Below, piece by piece: positions 1 to 11,796 of a stretch of DNA of 64,000 nucleotides. Under the pieces are notes generated by a model. The model was not told where the DNA came from. It was given only the letters and a program-made list of their open reading frames with translations, and searched no databases. The stretch is taken from positions 1 through 64,000 of the forward strand of contig JABCPU010000020.1 in assembly GCA_016800925.1 (NCBI GenBank), written 5' to 3'. Each line of letters starts with the position of its first letter. The stretch's first letter is position 1. Source of the DNA: Suillus spraguei. Its lineage: Eukaryota > Basidiomycota > Agaricomycetes > Boletales > Suillaceae. The translations under genes were made by a program, and so were the position numbers.

Positions 1-1
1 G

Positions 2-2225
2 CCCTCCCTATCACACCTTCGCGTCTTTGGAGCAAAATGCTTTGCGCGCATCCCTTCAGAATTGCAAATGAAACTCGGTCCCCACTCTCGTCATGCTGTC
101 TTTGTAGGGTACCCTGAGGGCACAAAAGGTTACCGTCTCCGTGATAGCGGGACGGGAGCTTTCTTCACTGCCAGGGACGTCATCTTCGACGAAAATATAC
201 CATCAGTCGCGCACACCACACTGTCCGATTCCGACTCTGACTCAGAAGACGCTCCCACTCCTTCACTTCCAGTCCACGCACCTCCTGCAATCATGCCTCC
301 ATCCCCGGCTTCTTCTCACACGCACCCCCAGCTCCACGCCGCTCTTCTCGCACTCGTGTGCCAACCACTGCTGGTCAGGCTTATGCCGACGAAATGGCTA
401 ACACCAAGGCACGTCTTATGGCTCTTCGTGTAGCTCGTGCCGAGCGCGTCTCTGGAGAAGTTGCACGTGAGGGTATGACGCCAGTATTGGAGGAGGGGGT
501 GAGCACAGTTGAACCTGACACTGACATCACGAATGTCGAGCCGAACATCGACGTCACGGAAGTCATGGCTAACGTTGTGATTGAAGAACAGGCACATGTG
601 GCGATACGCAGTAACCGCAGACGAAACCCTTCCAACCCTGACTACGACATGTCGATTCCTCCCGCAACTTATGATGAAGCGATGAAGCGCCCTGACCACG
701 AACGATGGCTTAAGGCCATGAAGGAGGAATTAGAGACGATGAAAGAAATGAAGGTCTACAAGTTGACTACCATTCCTGCGGGTCGAAAGGCGATAGGGAA
801 TCGTTGGGTCCTGGAGTTTAAAGAGGACAACAAAGGTGGATCGGCTTACAAGGCTCGGCTCGTAGCCCAAGGGTTTTCACAGATTCCCGGCGTCGACTAC
901 GGTGCCACGTTCGCCCCCGTCATCAAGACAGCATCAGTTCGATTCATCGCAGCCCTTGCGTGTCGCAATGACTGGGAGCTCGACACGTTCGACGCCAGAC
1001 GGGCATTCCTGTGGGGGATCCTTAGGGAGGAGATATACATGAGGCAGCCGAAAGGCTTTGAGGAAGGCGATTGGACTCTCCTCGTGTGGCACATGCTCCG
1101 CACTATATACGGTCTGAAACAGTCGGCCATGGAATGGTACGAACAGGTTCGTGCTGTTATGATGGAGCTTGGGTTCACCCGCTGCGCTGTTGACCACGCC
1201 GTGTTCATCTACGACAAAACCACTCCTTCCTCAGGCCACATTCTTTGCATCGTCGGGTGGCACGTCGACGACGGTATGGGAACCTCAAACTCCAAACCCT
1301 TTCTGCAGTCCGTCAAGAGTCGCATAGCTCAACGATTCGGTATCAAAGACTTAGGGCCCATAGAACGCTTCCTCGGAATGCAATTCGAGCGCAAACGCAC
1401 CTCTAGGCAGCTATGGATACATCAGGGAGAGTATATATCCTACCTCCTCGACGAATACGACCTCTTAGACTGTAATCCTGTCCACCTTCCCCTCGACTCA
1501 AAGCACCCCTTCGGGCTTGACACTGACGTCTTCGATGAGGTGATCAACCTCCCTACGCGCTACAGGAAGATCGTTGGTGAACTGCTGTACTTAGCTGTCT
1601 GTACGCGGGCCGACATCGCCTTTGCCGTCAATGCACTCGCGCAACATAGTGCGCATCCTACCCCCCGCTTTTACGCTGCAGCAAAGCGTCTACTGCGCTA
1701 CTTAAGCGGGACCATCAATTATCGCGCGCACTATGGGGGTGATCGAGCAGATGAGGGACTACGGGGGTATTGCGATGCCGATTGGGCAAGCTCACCTGAG
1801 GACAGACTGTCCATCTCCGGTTATACCTGGTTCTTCGCTGGCGGATTAATCGCTCACGTGTCCAAGAAACAAACTACTCACGCACTTTCATCCACTGAAG
1901 CTGAGTATATGGCAGTGACTCACGCCTTGCAGGAAGGGATCTGGATTAAATCACTGTTCATCTCGCTGCACGTCTCGCTCCTCCTCCCCATTGTCCTGTA
2001 CATGGACAACACGGGGCTATCTCCCTATCTAAAGAGGCGAAGAACAACATCCGTTCCAAACATATAGACATCAGATACCATTTCATCCGCGAATACACCG
2101 AGAACGGCACCTTCTTGCCATATTGGATCCCGTCTCATCGCAACATCGCCGACATCTTGACAAAGGCTTTACCTCGTCCACTGTTTCAGCAGCATACCAC
2201 CGGACTACAATTGGTGTCTCGGTGA
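2..2225 (+). pseudogene. copia Pol remnant: integrase C-terminus, reverse transcriptase, RNase H
   Basis: Frame 2 (from base 2) encodes the end of the integrase with the typical FVGY and KGYRL motifs (about 100-150). The RT/RNase H frame (frame 1) opens downstream, so a frame change lies between roughly 280 and 350. RT motifs follow, including NRWVLEFK, AFLWGILREEIYMRQPKGF-like segments and the catalytic block HVDD (about 1261-1272), where many copia elements have YVDD. RNase H shows DADWA, SKKQ and SSTEAEY (about 1770-1910). A second frame change at about 2015-2040 moves the last 60 or so residues to frame 3, which ends at the stop 2223-2225. These two frame breaks make it a pseudogene. Host is the fungus itself. 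Confidence 0.85.
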
Positions 2226-2230
2226 GGGGG

Positions 2231-2593
2231 TGTGTTAGCCCCTTCATTACCATTCTTGCGCTATCTCTTATCTCATGCACCTTCGGCACCATATGACACT
2301 GAGTCTTCTTATATTCCGCACCGCATGATACATCCGCACGTCCAACCTCCGGTACGACATTAGCTAATCATTGCGGTACATACATAGTCTCCGTCTTTGT
2401 GTAGAAACACCTCAGTATTGTCTTGACTCTACTGAGGTATGCATAGTCTTCGTCTCATACTTATATCTTGCACTAACGTACCTTAGCTCGCGTTTCTCTC
2501 GCTAGGTACTATCAATCATAGTATTGTCTTGACTCTACTAAGCTCGCGTTTCTCTCGCTAGTGTATAACCAAGCCCCCCGACTGCTCTCTAAT
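2231..2593 (+). repeat. putative copia 3' LTR with internal direct repeats
   Basis: It starts just after the polypurine tract with TGTTAG. It contains two internal duplications. AGTATTGTCTTGACTCTACT occurs at 2414-2433 and again at 2520-2539. A 21-bp block beginning AGCTCGCG and ending CGCTAG occurs at 2485-2505 and 2541-2561. The 3' end (CTAATA near 2593) is inferred and may be a mutated CTAACA. Confidence 0.5.
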
Positions 2594-3466
2594 ATGATGT
2601 TCGGCTGTTAGGACCCCCAAAAATGACCCTCTCTAAATAAGCAGGGTTCCGCACCAGCGTCTTGCTCACTCGCATTGTCCAACAGGATGTTCCCGTCCTC
2701 CCTCAATACTTAAGCGGTCACTTGCTCATGCCATAAAACGCGCAGTTCACACTCCCTATTTTTGATTTCTTGATCTCATTAGTATCTGTCTGTCTTTTTG
2801 GGACTGGTTTTTTCAGATGGATGAAATTCTCCCTTTTCCAATTGTCTATTCGATCCTCAAGCTCATTGATGACCTTGATATATCTCCTCAGCAGTACATC
2901 CATCCCATCCTGTCATTACTTGTCAACCATCACATTCATGAACTTTGCACTCAAAGCGGTATACCCTCGCTACCTATTCATCATCGCTTTTGTTCTTACT
3001 GCTTCCATAATTTGATCGTTCTTTCTTTGAATGACAACCTCTTCCTCTTCTGTATATGCGCGCTTCCCCCTCTTCTTTGTACAACTACCATCGCTACTAT
3101 GCGTTGATTATGTTTTATGACAGGGCTGAGGGAATTGGATACAGTGTATGTATGTACTTTTGGTTGCATTTGTACTAATCAGCGTGAATTCTTGCTCATG
3201 TCTTAATCTGTCATGAGGCTGTGTTGGATCAAAGATGTCATTCAAGCCAAGGCTGGCTCATGCGACCATAGCAAGAATACCTCATCCCATCAATACCCCT
3301 GGGTGCATGTTCCCTTTCTACTTTAGAAGTCAGGTTGAAATGTCCACTTCTATCAGATATTATAAAATATCACTTGTGCAGTGTAAGCACTAGACGGGTG
3401 GTATATCAAGCACAAATACAGCCTTTATGAGTTCCCGCGCTTGCTTGCTCCCATCCCTCTAACGGT
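2594..3466. other. intergenic stretch, no convincing gene
   Basis: Apart from a 97-codon plus-strand open frame from 2817, rich in Ile, Leu and His and without a motif I recognise, nothing supports a gene. The open frame resembles no family I can name and may be a transposon-gene remnant. Confidence 0.4.
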
Positions 3467-5183
3467 ATGGTCCTAGTCTCGAATGACCCCAGCTGGTGGC
3501 CTGTCATCAATGCGAATGTTATTAGCAGCTATTTTATTGGTTTGTGGAGAGTCACTTACATGATGACACAGACTGACCTGCGCTGCCATTTTGCAGTTGC
3601 CGCTTCTGTTGGGGTAATGTACGATTGGGGTGAGCAAGATTAAGTTTGAAAAAACCGCTGACATTATGGTATTTCTAGGACTTACATTTGGACAAGAGGT
3701 AGGTTGACACCATTACTAGGACAGCCAACTCGCTTAAAATTGTGTTACAGGTTGAACTGATCTGGGTGAGTGGACTTCCACATCAAAAGAACAACATGAC
3801 AGTATAACTCGCTCACCACAGAGGCAACGATGGTCCCTGATGACCCTTCTCTATCTCAGTGTATGTACCTTGTATTTCAATATTTACACTTAGCAAGTTC
3901 AAGTTTTGCTAACTTCAAAATATCCTAGGTGCGCTATGTTGGAATAAGATATGCCGTGTATGTTTGGAAGTTTAAGCCATTGATATTGCAATGTTTACCT
4001 ATCTCTCACAATCAGGATGTTCATGTTGGGTACGTCTCTCGCATATACCCCGTTTATTTCTTGTGACGGGCGGCATATAGCGACTGTTCCAATAATTCCG
4101 ATGACAGATGCAGTGTGTGTTCCGCACTAATGTTTTCCATTCCAAACAACTGAACTACCTTGCAGGGGTGAGTGAGATTCTCGAATAGCTTGTTGATTCA
4201 ACATAACGACTCTCACAGTTGTGAGCTTGTTTCGAATTTGTAACTTTCCGAAGCTGATAACTGATGTTGCTGGATTTGTCAGGCCGCATCGTAAGCCACG
4301 TAACTCAGTGGATGGGTGTGGTTGTCAATGCAATACTGGGTGGTGAGCCATACAGTTCCATGATAACAACTTGATCGAATCATCATGCCAGTCATCATGA
4401 TCATTCAGTTACATGCCATGTATCAGCAGTCTAGAAAGGTGTTTGTATTTCTCGTTGTCATCTTTCTGGCCATCAAAATTGCCAATGCAGTGATGGTCGC
4501 AATAATGATGACTGAAATTTCAGAGGGTAAGCTTCAATTATACATGAAATAATGAAGTGCATCAGGCTTATCGACAAATACCAGAGGAATTCGTTCTCTT
4601 TGGCACCTATCAGTGGATAAATAACTTCACGGGTGATTTTGTATTACTGAATTTGCTGACTTGGATACTCGGGACTGTGTGGGAGGTTCTTCCACTATGT
4701 CTCGCAGTCAGGATTGCTGTCAAACACTTTTGTGAACTGCGACAACAGTCAACAGGTGATGTTATTTGGGACTGTTTCACGGTGTTAATACGAACTCACA
4801 TCAGTTACTTTGCAAGGTGAGCCCAAAATGTGAATGTGGTGCTCTTGGTCCACTGAAGTTTTGCACGTGCTAGTTTTTTGGCTATCTCTTGCTTCCATAT
4901 CGGTGTATTATCTCCAATGCTCTCAGTATGTCCATCTTCACCGACCTCTACATGCAGCCATGATTAATCATTTCTATAGTACCCATATTCCCTGGATACT
5001 CAGATTTATTTTGCTCTCTTGCAGATATTACAGTATGTGCAGATGTTTGTGCTGGGACCATGCCTGATCCTTGGTGTTCAGGAATATCACGCTGAGCTGG
5101 TAGCCAACTCTGATACAGCAACTGCTATGACTTCAATTGCTTTTCAGGAGTGCAACTATGTGTCAACTAGCAGTAGCGTGTAG
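3467..5183 (+). CDS. DUF6533 domain membrane protein (about 307 aa), micro-exon gene
   Basis: Rebuilt exons: 3467-3539, 3597-3629, 3679-3698, 3751-3765, 3822-3860, 3929-3957, 4016-4029, 4081-4114, an unresolved piece, 4283-4342, 4392-4526, 4558-4816, 4874-4925, 5025-5183. The N-terminus shows the DUF6533 signature in order: DPSWW, INANVISSYF, VAASVGVMYDWG, LTFGQE, VELIW, RQRWSLM, LLYLSVRYVGIRYAV. Hydrophobic helices follow, with RKVFVFLVVIFLAIKIANAV and WILGTVWEVLPLCLAV, then a C-terminus ending in a Ser/Thr-rich tail. The family is a basidiomycete-expanded set of multi-pass membrane proteins of unknown function. Exons of 20, 15 and 14 nt are needed to keep the conserved frame. Phase between 4114 and 4283 needs two more bases, either GG at 4166-4167 or TT at 4219-4220, each flanked by AG and GTGAG. 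No internal stop is seen, so I treat it as functional. Confidence 0.75.
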
Positions 5184-8100
5184 CGCAGGAGGTGCTCCAT
5201 ATGATTGATTTGCAATAAATAGGTGGTTGTAAGTTTCTGAACTGCGGTCGTAGAACCTGACCAGTCGAATCTGATTCAAAGTTCGCGTCAGAGCTCCTCC
5301 CATTCCGTATGGAACCTCCATGTATAATTCTGAGTCAGTTGCATGAGCTGTATGGTCAAAATCAAAGTTCAAGTTGTGCTAGGGTCTCCTCCACTTCCGA
5401 TTATATCTATGCCTCCTCGTTCCCATGCGAGCAAGGCAAGAAGTCAAATAGTGGTGGAGAATACTATGCTATGACAAAGCCCAAAGAGAATGGCTGAGTG
5501 CTACCCGGCTACTGCATCTCCACCCCTTGCCTAGGAGTCCCCCGCCCCAATGTTACAATTAACATTTCTAAATCAAGCAAGAATGACGCCAACTCCATGG
5601 AGTCTCCACCAATGTTTTCCCAATGGCGCATTGATCATGTTTCACACATCATACCCATGTACTGTCGGTCATGTCATCAAATCCAGGAGAACTACTGATA
5701 CTCACGCATGCGCAGCAGTCTGGGTCAATAGGGCAATCCATAGCACAGTAATGGACTTGTCCCCTGACAGATATCATTGATGATGTTAAATAATGATGAA
5801 TATAGTTGCAAAGGAGAGATGCATTTGTGACTGGGAAGACAGTGTGATATAGTATCAGATGATTCGGAAGGAAATCATAGTAGGAAGCTTTTATGTGCTG
5901 AATATTAGAGTAAGTCAAACACGTCGATTCATGCACCGACTTGGACATCGATTCTGAGGTCAATTTTTGAGCGTTAGAATCATGAACCACTGTAACGAAC
6001 ATATTGGTGCTGGGCTTAAAACCCCATATTTTGACACTCGTCTCATGTCTACAGGAGTTACCACTTGTCCATAGGCCGTCTTACCCCCTTAGCAGTACCG
6101 GCGGCATCCCACACTTACCGCACCTCGTTCCACGAACCGATGTCCTTCCATGTCCTTGCCATGTCCACATAGCTCCATTTGGTGTGTAGTTTGTTTTCTG
6201 TTCGTTATCACTGATTCCACAGCAAGCCTTATTACATGTTGCCTCATGCCGCAGTGCCTTGTGCTATGTTTACTTACAGCAGTTACAACACTCCAGCGCT
6301 ACTGATCTCGCTTAGAGTATTCCGAGTACATACAAATTAGGATATAAGCACCACATACCCCGCACGATACAAGTACCTGATTTTACACCATTGCATGTAC
6401 TATAGGTCAGGATTATTGTCCAGCTCTGGATCAACCTAGTAGTGGACTTAGTCTTTAAAGTTTCCTTATCGCTCATTAATACATCACGCTCACTCTCTGT
6501 TACCGCTGGCATACCACTGGACTCTTGACTGTTACCTTGACTGAACTTCTCACGCACCGCTACTTTACTGCTGAAAGTACTGCAGACTTCTTTACTGTTT
6601 TATTGCACCACTCGCAACCTTACCGCTACGCTGAGACCACTGCTTGGCATCACTCGCTCGACGCAACTGTTACTGACCTTATCTCGACCATGGAAGCACC
6701 GCTACTCATGATGCTAGTTCCGGCGGTATCATCGCTGACTGCAGCAACTTACTGCTGACCACGACACTTGTTTCACACATAAGTTAGGCTCGAACTTGAC
6801 CATACTAATAGGCATCCCCTTTAGGGTCAAACGCTCTTGTTCTTACAAGTGAAGCAGACTAGATGGAGCACAAGACTAACATACTAGTTTAGGCAGTGGT
6901 TTGTCTACAGCCCAAGCTCGGTTGAATCTTTACACTGCCCTGAATCGTTTGACAAGTCTAAATTTGTATTTTTGTTATGAATTAAATTATTAAATACATG
7001 ATACAACCAAAAAACATATGACGGAATTCTGAGGTATCTGAGAAGTAGGAGGTCGAGGACTCATCAGACTCAGATGCCTGTGAGGTGGAATCAGTAGTAC
7101 TGATGGTGGTAGGTGACGAGGGATAGGAACTCTCAGATTCTCCATCACTTGCAGCCTGAAACTTGTTGAATGCAAAAATATGTTTGGCCTGACGAGCACG
7201 TTGACGCCGCTGATGGATCTTCCTGTATTGGAGAAAGTCTCGTAACAGCCGTTGGGCACATTGCTGGCGTGGAGTGTACCGAGTCATGGACATGGTATGT
7301 GGATGGTATAGCAAGACTTATCTACATATTGATAAGCGATATGTATGAGAATCGGAGGTATTCAAACTTACGATTCACTGAAGAACTGACTCGAAAATCT
7401 GAGTGTGAATCGTGGCCTAAATCGCGAAGTTTGACTGCCACTAATTAATTGTTCTTGCATGGTTGTGCAACGTGCCAGCTTCAAATAGACATATCTTAGC
7501 ACAATGCAAGCAGATCTTGCCATTAGAGAGTTTTGCCTTGACACCATGAGGAGTTGATCGCTGAGAGTTAGCGCAGTTTTTCCTAGGTCGAGTTTACCAT
7601 ACGGTATACCTGACATATCCCCACTCGTTAGCCTTATCGTTCCTTGCCTCCACCCGCCATTCCCCCGCCACGTTTCGCAAAAATTTCGTTGCTCGATATA
7701 TCGTTGTCAGGCTCCACCTGCCACCGACTCTCACTCGAGCTACATCTAAGACTCTTGGAAAGTTCTATCAGTGGGGGTGGAATTAGATCATCCAGATATT
7801 ACTGAGACGGTCATTCGAAAAGACGAGAAAGCCATCGTGCTAGTGACCAGGTTGCTAGCCCTGAGTGGAGCATGGGCCCGAGTAACACTCAAGCTGAACC
7901 TGCACGAGGAGTCAGCGATCAGCACGGAGGATAATGGTACAAGTGGTATCCATGGTAGCACAATGATATTGGGTGACTTCCGGCAGCATTTAGAATCCTC
8001 ATAGAATCTAGAAAGGGGGTCCTGCCGGCCCCTTCTAGAGATCAAGGTCAGTTTAACGTGCGGACTTACAAAAGACTGAGCGGCACGTCGGCACAAGACG

Positions 8101-9569
8101 ATGGTACAGACATAATACATTATTGCAGCTTGATAAGTTCAAATGAGCGGACTCCCAGCTTGCCATTAATTACTTGAGTCTTAAGCGGGACTAAAGCAGC
8201 GAAGAGAACAAAGTCAAATTTGGTTTATCGAAATGAAAGTCCAATCTAAGGCGGTATTTGCATGTTCTGCGGCGTACCGTGCTTGCGCGTTGAAGTCCGT
8301 GTTTGGCAAGAACAATTAAAGGGTTTGTAGTCAATTTTTATTTTATCTGCTACTTCTTAGTACCACCAAGCTGCAGTCACGCACTCAAACACGAGAAATA
8401 CACTGCAAAATATTACCCCGTCAAAGGTTCAATTTACCATCACCACAGCCGTATCTGGCGGTGACAACCTGCTAAAGTTTAATGGCACGGCTTCGTCAGA
8501 GTCATTTGTTTCACAGGATCTCTTGCCAAAGTAACTTGCAGCTGCCAAAGATGAGGACGATAAACTTATCGGCCTTGCTATCGTCATGTTTACTTAGCAG
8601 AGAAAAAACGACCACCGAGCAACAAGTCACACTGTCAGTGCCACGTGAGTGCTTAATTTGAACGTTTTTGTGTTTCCTGAAGTTCCTAATCCCCTTGCTG
8701 GCCAGCACATACCTCACCGATGCACTGTCCATAAAATTATCTCGCTCAGGTAGATGACCACACTACTACGCCTCTGGCCAACTCTGGTTCAGGCAAGAAG
8801 TCAAAGATAAACACTTCTAGGGTACTTTGGATGAAACATCACATAAAAATAACGATTGGAGTCTCCTGCGCTAATCTGGTGTCCAAAATAGTTTTTAGGG
8901 AGAAAGAAAACCAATGTCGTATATCACAACCGCTCCGCGTGCTAAAGAAAAACGTTTCAGTGATACTCTTCTGGTTGAAATCGAAATTATCCGAATGCCT
9001 CGTGACGAACGAACTTGAAGTCTCTTCACATGACATCTTGTCGCTCTGGCTCCGTCAAGGGTCCGTATGATCGGTTGAAGCTTTTAAATTAGATGGCTCA
9101 CTGAGCACCTACAGTCACATGGTAACTTATATGTATAGGGGAGATCATCATATTATCTGCATCTGGTGCCGTCGACGCGACCTGCCAAGGCTCTTAGATA
9201 GTGCACAACAATCGCTTTCCCCTGGTTACCGCACTTCGCCACTCGAAGCATGATTGCATCATGATCTGTAGGCCGCTATCGTCGCGCGCACCTGCCATCA
9301 ATGTCCGTGCACTCATTATATCGTCTACTGAGGGCTAAACCCTTCATGTGTTGATGCGTAACACAGTTATAGACTGAGCATATAACACCACGTGGAATCA
9401 CCAACCAAACTGAGCCGCTCCGCAAAGTTTTTCATGGTAGATGTCAGCACCACCATCATGTGAAGCTTGTTCTCGACCGGTCCAACATTATTTCTGGACA
9501 ACTCCACAAGCTATTCGTCGACACATCATGCCAGATAAAGCCACATTCCAAAGTCACATCATATCGCAG
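5184..9569. other. 4.4-kb stretch with no recognisable gene
   Basis: Several short open frames occur. One is a minus-strand 110-codon frame (6982-7314) with a basic N-terminal half and a Ser/Asp-rich tail, somewhat like N-terminal regions of transposase genes. Another is a plus-strand 77-codon frame (7771-8004). None shows a family motif or a convincing exon structure. One hairpin lies at 8007-8039. The stretch could be old transposon debris, but I cannot assign it. Confidence 0.4.
8007..8039. repeat. inverted repeat (hairpin)
   Basis: TCTAGAAAGGGG at 8007-8018 faces CCCCTTCTAGA at 8029-8039 around a 10-nt loop. That gives an 11-bp stem with one bulged A. Function unknown. Confidence 0.6.
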
Positions 9570-11796
9570 CAATGTTTCGTTCTGACAAGATCTGCCGGGA
9601 TCGCTGACCGCTGAACTCTCTCAGCAGCTGAAAGATTATGGAGATCAAGCCTTGCTCGAGATGATACGGCCAAATATTGCTCTCAATTTGTGCAGGATGC
9701 TCCTGAGTTGGCCAAATTCCGCGAGGTCATCACGCAGAACAATTCGATGAATGATAAGGAATTCCTACGCATCTTCCGGGAATTCATTCCCACCACGAAC
9801 TATGAAGCTTACATGCCGTTCATAGCAAATTTTTTGCGACCCCTCGCAAGGAGGCTGATGTCAAGAACATGTTCGCCCCTGGACTGCCCCACTTCTTGCA
9901 TGTCCAGTATGACATCCGGCAAATCAGTCAAGACATTTCCAAGATATCGGCCTCCCCCGCACTTGTTGCAAAACCCTCTTTATCTGGCGCTTCCCCAATC
10001 AGACGGAACCATCTTGTTGTCAGCTTCCATGAGATATCCGCAAATCTTAAAAATAGATAGTGGGGGCAGACAGTCCAAGAAGGTGACAGTCTGCTCGTTG
10101 GGCATTGGGTTTCTGCGAATGACAATGAACTGGGACGCCAAGCATGACGACGAGAGGCTCGACTTATGGAGTAAGCCCGTTGTGTCGCTGTCTCTTGTGC
10201 ATGCTGATCCTCAGCCAACTTTCAGTGCCGGGGCAAATTCATACGCCATTTCCTTGGTTAAGAGCTATCGCGCGTTCTTCATTCTGAATGCTCTGTTTGC
10301 ATGGGCAGACCGTCGGGTGACAATCATTCGCTTCTTCTTTGCTAATGTATTCGTCATTTTTTTTTGCAGTATATAGAGAATGAATGGTCTCTACTCGTGG
10401 ACTGCATCGAGAAGAGTATCATCCCTGATGTCGAAATCCTAGATCATTTGCGAGTGTCATTTTGTTCTTGTTTGTTACATTCTACTCGGCTTACAAGGTC
10501 TCAGAAACTGGTTAAGCCAAATACTCTTCGTACTACCGAACTTCGGGAAATCGGGCCTCCTGGCATCCAGGGTTGGGCAGTCCGCGTGTGACCTCACCTG
10601 GAAAGGTTCATTGGGATTACTGGAGGTTCGGCCGCTACAGCTATTCCCATGCATGTCAATTATGAAGGCTTATAGCCCAACTGACCGCTAATCGCACAAG
10701 CTTACCCGCATCCTCGGGCCTTCTATCCCCACTCAGGCTACTGGCCATGGTAGCTCAGAGGGTAGCATGGCCCTACGGTACCACAGGGGCGATCCTAACA
10801 CTAACTACAAGTAAATGTTTGTGGATGTGTTCACCGAATTTCTGGACGTGCATTCCAACGAGTCTTCGGAGCGTGTACTGTCCATTGTAAGAACTGTTTA
10901 TTGTATCACAGCTTTTTCTACTACCCCCCGCTGCAGTGAGAACTTGTACCTGGAGGACATTACGAGCCCCTTTTGACAACTCGCAATGGCTTGTGGAGAT
11001 TCCGCCTTGGCGATGTCGTCGCCGTTGAAGGCTTTGCGCCAGACGACGGATCATCTGTTATCAGTTACCTTCACAGGCGAGAGTGAGTTGCCGTGTGATC
11101 GGTTTCAGGAGCTTAACTAATTTCACCCGCTTTGGAAGAGGCTGACTTGTGATGGCGTTCGGAACAACATGCACAGAGTCGCAATCGACGGACGCGATCG
11201 TCTCTGCCGCCAATCGATGGGTCGATCAAATTATAGACTTCACTGTTGTAGGTGACGACCGAGACACGCCTATTACTTATGGGTATTTGGTAGAAATTGG
11301 AGGAGAATGCTTACCGCGCAACAGGACTGAGCTAGACTGAGGCAATCGAGATTTGTAGGAAAGGACGCGAGAATGTCAACGCAGCATACTTTCGAAACCC
11401 TCATGGCGGTGAACAATGAGTTTCACACTGCTTTCTGGCAAGGCCGAGCATGAAAGCCGACCATTCGTCTCCTGCAGAAAGGCACTTTTGCAGAATATCG
11501 CCAACAGAAGTGCAACAAGACGAATGTCTCAATATCCCAGGTGAAGGTTGTTGGAAATCAACCCGCCAACGTAGTACATAGTCACTTTTTCGTTTGACTC
11601 AGACACTTATTCACTTAGCGCTACACCAGCGGAGTTACCTGATTAGGTAACTCCACGCACAGACACTTTCGGCTGGGGAACTCACTAGAGTTCGTTCTAT
11701 CTAGCCAGCGCCAGTTTTCTGTCAAAGGTTCCCGTCGTCCTATCCAACCCAACATATAAGGAATGGCTCCTGCAACAAGTTGTTGTTGAGCTGTAA
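9570..11796 (+). pseudogene. GH3-family pseudogene, inverted duplicate of the 14558-16639 gene
   Basis: Read on the plus strand it follows the intact minus-strand GH3 gene exon by exon. An N-terminal stretch with QQLKD and IRPN lies near 9620-9680, FIPTTNYE near 9780, SSMTSGKSVK near 9910, and IGPPGIQGWAVRV near 10550. The GHGSSEG region is near 10750, the WRFRLGDVV-type motif near 11000, AFGTTCTESQS at about 11150, and a C-terminal VVVEL before the stop 11794-11796. It is broken by frameshifts: the start region leaves frame before 9690, and bases are missing near 9830 and near 9900. An LTR insertion at 11549-11724 splits the last exon. The left border is approximate because no good start codon remains. 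Arms of about 2.2 kb in opposite orientation, separated by 2.76 kb, point to an inverted segmental duplication. Confidence 0.85.
11549..11724. mobile_element. solo LTR-like insertion (176 bp) with 5-bp target duplication
   Basis: It begins TGTTGG and ends TGTCA, and is flanked on both sides by AAGGT (11544-11548 and 11725-11729). Removing it and one AAGGT restores the GH3 reading QVKVPVV seen in the intact paralogue, so it is a clean insertion. TG...CA ends and a 5-bp duplication are typical of LTR retrotransposons. A perfect 9-bp stem (GGAGTTACC / GGTAACTCC, 11631-11639 and 11646-11654) sits inside. A MITE is the alternative. Confidence 0.75.

Larger units (their letters stand above)
1..2593 (+). 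mobile_element. Ty1/copia LTR retrotransposon, 5'-truncated by the window, degenerate
   Basis: The window opens inside pol and runs through reverse transcriptase and RNase H to a polypurine tract (GAGGGGG, about 2224-2230). A putative 3' LTR beginning TGTTAG follows at about 2233. The integrase-RT-RNase H order is that of Ty1/copia (Pseudoviridae) rather than Ty3/gypsy. The 5' LTR, gag and most of the integrase lie outside the window. The 3' LTR border is placed only roughly, near 2593, because no clean CA end or target duplication is visible. Two frame breaks show the copy is no longer coding-competent. Confidence 0.85.

Noticed and set aside
10740..10815. tRNA-like A box (TGGTAGCTCAGAGGGTAG)
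   Set aside because: It aligns with the coding sequence of the GH3 YGSSEGG motif in the intact paralogue, and no B box or cloverleaf follows.
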